The position numbers and the translations under genes are program-made. From positions 1 through 44,276 of the forward strand of contig JBFHDX010000020.1 of assembly GCA_041584475.1 (NCBI GenBank): a DNA stretch of 44,276 bases, in the 5' to 3' direction. How positions within the stretch are numbered: position 1 is the stretch's first letter; each line of letters begins with the position of its first letter. The notes under the pieces were generated by a model. The model worked only from the letters and a program-made list of their open reading frames with translations. It searched no databases and was not told where the DNA came from. The stretch is from JBFHDX01 sp041584475. GTDB taxonomy: Bacteria; Pseudomonadota; Alphaproteobacteria; UBA8366; JADFVY01. Shown piece after piece: positions 41,700-44,276 of this stretch.

Positions 41700-44270
41700 A
41701 TGGCACGGAGAATGTTGATCGACTCGAGCCATCCGGAAGAGATCCGGGTGGCGGTGGTCAGTGGCAAACGACTGGAAGAATTCGACTACGAGACATCGCG
41801 GAAACGCCAGCTCAAGGGCAATGTCTATCTCGCCAAGGTCGTGCGGGTGGAACCCTCGCTGCAGGCGGCGTTCGTCGACTATGGCGGCAACCGCCACGGC
41901 TTTCTGGCGTTCAGCGAAATTCACCCCGACTACTATCAGATCCCGGTCGCCGATCGTGAGCAGCTGCTCGCGGAGGAAGGCGACATGGAGGACGCCGAAG
42001 AGTCCGAGAACGGGACCGTCGAGACGGTCGGCGGCGACGACGCGGACGAGCTCGAACGACGTCGCCTGAAGCACTACCGGCATTACAAGATCCAGGAGGT
42101 GATCAAGCGCCGCCAGATCATGCTGGTACAGGTCGTCAAGGAGGAGCGCGGCAACAAGGGCGCAGCGCTGACCACGTACCTCTCGCTTGCCGGCCGCTAT
42201 TGCGTGCTGATGCCGAACACGGCCCGCGGCGGTGGCATCAGCCGCAAGATCAGCAGCCAGAAGGACCGGCGGCGGCTCAAGAAGGTGCTCGACGAGCTCG
42301 ATATCGCCGCCGGCACGGCCGTCATCGTGCGCACGGCGGGTGCCGAACGCACCAAGGCCGAAATCAAGCGCGACTACGAATATCTCGTCCGCCTGTGGGA
42401 CGAGATTCGAACCAAGACGATGGAGTCGATCGCGCCGACCTTGGTGCATGAAGAGGCCAACCTGATCAAGCGGGCGATCCGCGACCTCTACAACAAGGAC
42501 ATCGACGAGGTGCTCGTCGACGGCGAAGAGGGGTATCGGGTGGCCAAGGGCTTCATGAAGTCGATGGTGCCCAGCCACGCGAAACGCGTTCAGCGCTACG
42601 AAGATCCGAAGATACCGCTGTTCTTCCGCTATCAGGTCGAGAGCCAGATCGACGCGATCTACAACCCGGTGGTGCAGCTCCGCTCCGGCGGCTACCTCGT
42701 CATCCACGCGACCGAGGCGCTGGTGGCGATCGATGTCAACTCCGGTCGCGCGACGCGCGAGCGCCATATCGAGGAAACCGCCCTCAAGACCAACCTCGAG
42801 GCCGCCGAAGAGGTCGCGCGTCAGCTGCGGCTTCGCGACCTTGCCGGGCTGATCGTCATCGACTTCATCGACATGGAGGAAAACCGCAACAACACCGCCG
42901 TGGAGCGACGCCTGAAGGAGGCCTTGCGCAACGAGCGCGCGCGAATCCAGATCGGTCACATCAGCCCGTTCGGCCTGCTCGAGATGTCGCGCCAGCGGTT
43001 GCGCCCGAGCCTGCTCGAGACGTCGAGCGAGATCTGCCCGTCCTGCGGCGGGACCGGCCACATCCGCTCGACCGAATCGACGGTGCTGCACGTCATGCGC
43101 GGCCTCGAGGAGGAGGGCCTGCGCAATCGCTCGATCGAGGTGACGCTGTTCGTTCCGACCAAGATCGCGCTGTACATCCTCAACCACAAACGCGAGACGC
43201 TGGCGGCCATCGAGAAGCGCTGCGAAATGACGGTCTCGATCCTCGCCGACGATACGCTCATCCCGCCCGAATACCGCATCGAGCGCGTGCGCGGGCGCGA
43301 GGCGGGCGAAGCTGCGGCGGAGGCGGAGGAGGCCGGCGCGGCGGCCGAGCCGGCCGAAGAGGGCCGCCGGAAACGGCGCTCGCGGCGCCGGCGCAAGGAC
43401 CGCGCCGAGGTCGAGGGCGCGGCGGCTGGCCCCGCCACCCCGGCGGAGGAAGCGGCGCAGCCCGAGGGTGCCGCTGCCGCCGAGACGAGCGACGCCGAAC
43501 AGGCGGCGCCCGCGGAAGAAGAGCCGCGGCGGCGCCGGCGCCGGGGCAAACGCGGTGGCAGACGCCGGGGCCGCAAGTCCACCGAGCTCGAGGCGGTCGC
43601 CGAGAGCGTCGACGGCGACACCAGCGCACCGGCTCGCGAACTTGTCGATGACGACGCGGAGCCGCCGGCGACGCCGGCCGTCGCTGAGGAGACTGCCGAG
43701 GAGGAAAAGCCGGCGCCGCGGCGTCGCCGCAGTCGTCGCAAGAGCGCGGAGGCGGAGACGGCGCCGGCCGTCGAGGCCGCGGCGACACCCGGTGCGGATG
43801 CGGAAGCCGCTCCCGCGGATGTCGACACGGACGGCGCGCCTGCCCCCGCTCCTGCCGATTCCGGGGTGGCAGTGGCCGCGGACGCCCAAGCCGAAACCGA
43901 AGCCGAAACCGAAGCCGAGGCCGAAGCCGAAGCCGAGGCAAAGAAGCCCGCAAGGCGGAGCCGGCGCAAGGCGACGACGACGAAGCCGCGCACCGCGAAA
44001 GCGAAATCCAGCGGCCGCAAGCCGGCGCGCCGGACCGCGACCAAGAAGCCGGCTGCGGCGCCCGTCGAGCCGGCCGCCGAGACGACGACGCCGGGCAACG
44101 GCGATCTGACGGTGCCGCCGGAACCAGCCCCGGCGCCGGACCTGGAACCGGCGGAGCGGGAGGCGGTCGATTCACTCGTCGCGGCCAACAACGACGCGGC
44201 GCCGGACGAGCCGTCGCCAGCCGCCGGCCCCAAGCGGACCGGCTGGTGGCGTCGGACGCTGAGCAAGTAG
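41700..44270 (+). CDS. rne: Ribonuclease E
   Basis: RNase E (856 residues) starts most mRNA decay and processes rRNA and tRNA. The catalytic half has MLIDSSHPEEIRVAVV, an S1 domain from about 37 interrupted by an acidic insert (residues about 94-118), the 5' sensor region, the DNase I-like site with metal aspartates in LVAIDVNSGR (near 345) and LIVIDFIDMEE (near 388), and the Zn-link CPSCGGTGH (near 446). From about 520 on the protein is an Ala/Glu/Arg-rich disordered scaffold with four Arg/Lys clusters (RRKRRSRRRRKDR and others), expected to bind RNA and degradosome partners. The ATG at 41700 matches the alphaproteobacterial M(A)xxMLIDxxHPEE start. Its long leader suggests autoregulation. 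Confidence 0.95.
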   Translation: MARRMLIDSSHPEEIRVAVVSGKRLEEFDYETSRKRQLKGNVYLAKVVRVEPSLQAAFVDYGGNRHGFLAFSEIHPDYYQIPVADREQLLAEEGDMEDAEESENGTVETVGGDDADELERRRLKHYRHYKIQEVIKRRQIMLVQVVKEERGNKGAALTTYLSLAGRYCVLMPNTARGGGISRKISSQKDRRRLKKVLDELDIAAGTAVIVRTAGAERTKAEIKRDYEYLVRLWDEIRTKTMESIAPTLVHEEANLIKRAIRDLYNKDIDEVLVDGEEGYRVAKGFMKSMVPSHAKRVQRYEDPKIPLFFRYQVESQIDAIYNPVVQLRSGGYLVIHATEALVAIDVNSGRATRERHIEETALKTNLEAAEEVARQLRLRDLAGLIVIDFIDMEENRNNTAVERRLKEALRNERARIQIGHISPFGLLEMSRQRLRPSLLETSSEICPSCGGTGHIRSTESTVLHVMRGLEEEGLRNRSIEVTLFVPTKIALYILNHKRETLAAIEKRCEMTVSILADDTLIPPEYRIERVRGREAGEAAAEAEEAGAAAEPAEEGRRKRRSRRRRKDRAEVEGAAAGPATPAEEAAQPEGAAAAETSDAEQAAPAEEEPRRRRRRGKRGGRRRGRKSTELEAVAESVDGDTSAPARELVDDDAEPPATPAVAEETAEEEKPAPRRRRSRRKSAEAETAPAVEAAATPGADAEAAPADVDTDGAPAPAPADSGVAVAADAQAETEAETEAEAEAEAEAKKPARRSRRKATTTKPRTAKAKSSGRKPARRTATKKPAAAPVEPAAETTTPGNGDLTVPPEPAPAPDLEPAEREAVDSLVAANNDAAPDEPSPAAGPKRTGWWRRTLSK
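43890..43937 (+). repeat. GCCGAA hexamer repeat in rne
   Basis: Eight 6-bp units of the type GCCGAA/ACCGAA/GCCGAG run in tandem, encoding alternating Ala/Thr-Glu pairs in the disordered C-terminal arm of RNase E. A multiple of six keeps the frame, so copy number can vary without disrupting the protein. Confidence 0.75.
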
Positions 44271-44276
44271 CGTCGC

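Noticed and set aside
41486..41959. TTG-started open frame of 157 codons in the rne leader, preceded by GGGGAGG
   Set aside because: The ribosome-binding-like sequence is good, but the product is not protein-like and the frame runs 260 bp into rne. At most a short leader peptide is translated, and I have no evidence for that.
41538..43889. 783-codon open frame on the minus strand across rne
   Set aside because: It is antisense to rne, which has unmistakable catalytic motifs. Its translation is low-complexity Arg/Gly/Ala text created by the GC-rich codons of the real gene.

Overview
The window is a GC-rich chromosomal segment of an alphaproteobacterium, probably a member of the Rhodospirillales or a close relative. 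Evidence for this is the rne | amiC-mrcA-prfB arrangement, glnE next to a YhdP-like giant, a SUF operon headed by Rrf2 regulators, an orphan CheZ, a DUF455 protein, and dense coding with many ATGA overlaps. No tRNA, rRNA, CRISPR array, transposase or integrase was seen.

Region 1 (1-10.7 kb) is a surface-polysaccharide locus. It begins inside rfbB (dTDP-glucose 4,6-dehydratase, cut by the window edge). On the plus strand follow a sugar aminotransferase, a hexapeptide acyltransferase, a TylF-type methyltransferase, a Wzx-like flippase and two glycosyltransferases linked by a 30-codon micro-ORF. On the minus strand lie a RgpF-like protein and two more glycosyltransferases. Together they would make, decorate, polymerise and flip a glycan rich in modified 6-deoxy sugars. 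A large hairpin separates the two converging arms.

Region 2 (10.7-20.5 kb, minus strand) is a sulfur and Fe-S locus, read as cysE - iscR - cysteine desulfurase - sufR-type Rrf2 - sufB - sufC - sufD - sufS - sufU - sufT - sufA - ferredoxin. It runs from cysteine precursor synthesis to cluster assembly and an acceptor. It has two Rrf2 regulators and two desulfurases, a good sigma70-like promoter before cysE, and a direct-repeat candidate operator before sufR.

Region 3 (20.6-30.5 kb) holds housekeeping genes: an alpha/beta hydrolase, cheZ with a clear intrinsic terminator, tyrS, a YhdP/AsmA-like protein and glnE. Downstream of glnE is a decayed DUF6868-like small membrane protein gene that has lost its start codon and carries a frameshift.

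Region 4 (30.5-36.1 kb) has a bcp/PrxQ peroxiredoxin and then a tightly packed five-gene operon: an unknown 100-residue protein, a RimB-like retropepsin, a RimK glutamate ligase, an aspartoacylase/succinylglutamate desuccinylase-like zinc hydrolase and a DUF455 ferritin-like protein. I consider this the best candidate for an incompletely described system: a writer of oligoglutamate tails together with two possible erasers and two partners of unknown role. A flavodoxin-family protein and a RidA-family protein follow.

Region 5 (36.1-44.3 kb) is the cell-envelope and RNA-decay block: prfB (with the classical +1 programmed frameshift), mrcA (PBP1A) and amiC on the minus strand, divergent from rne, which has a roughly 350-nt structured leader.
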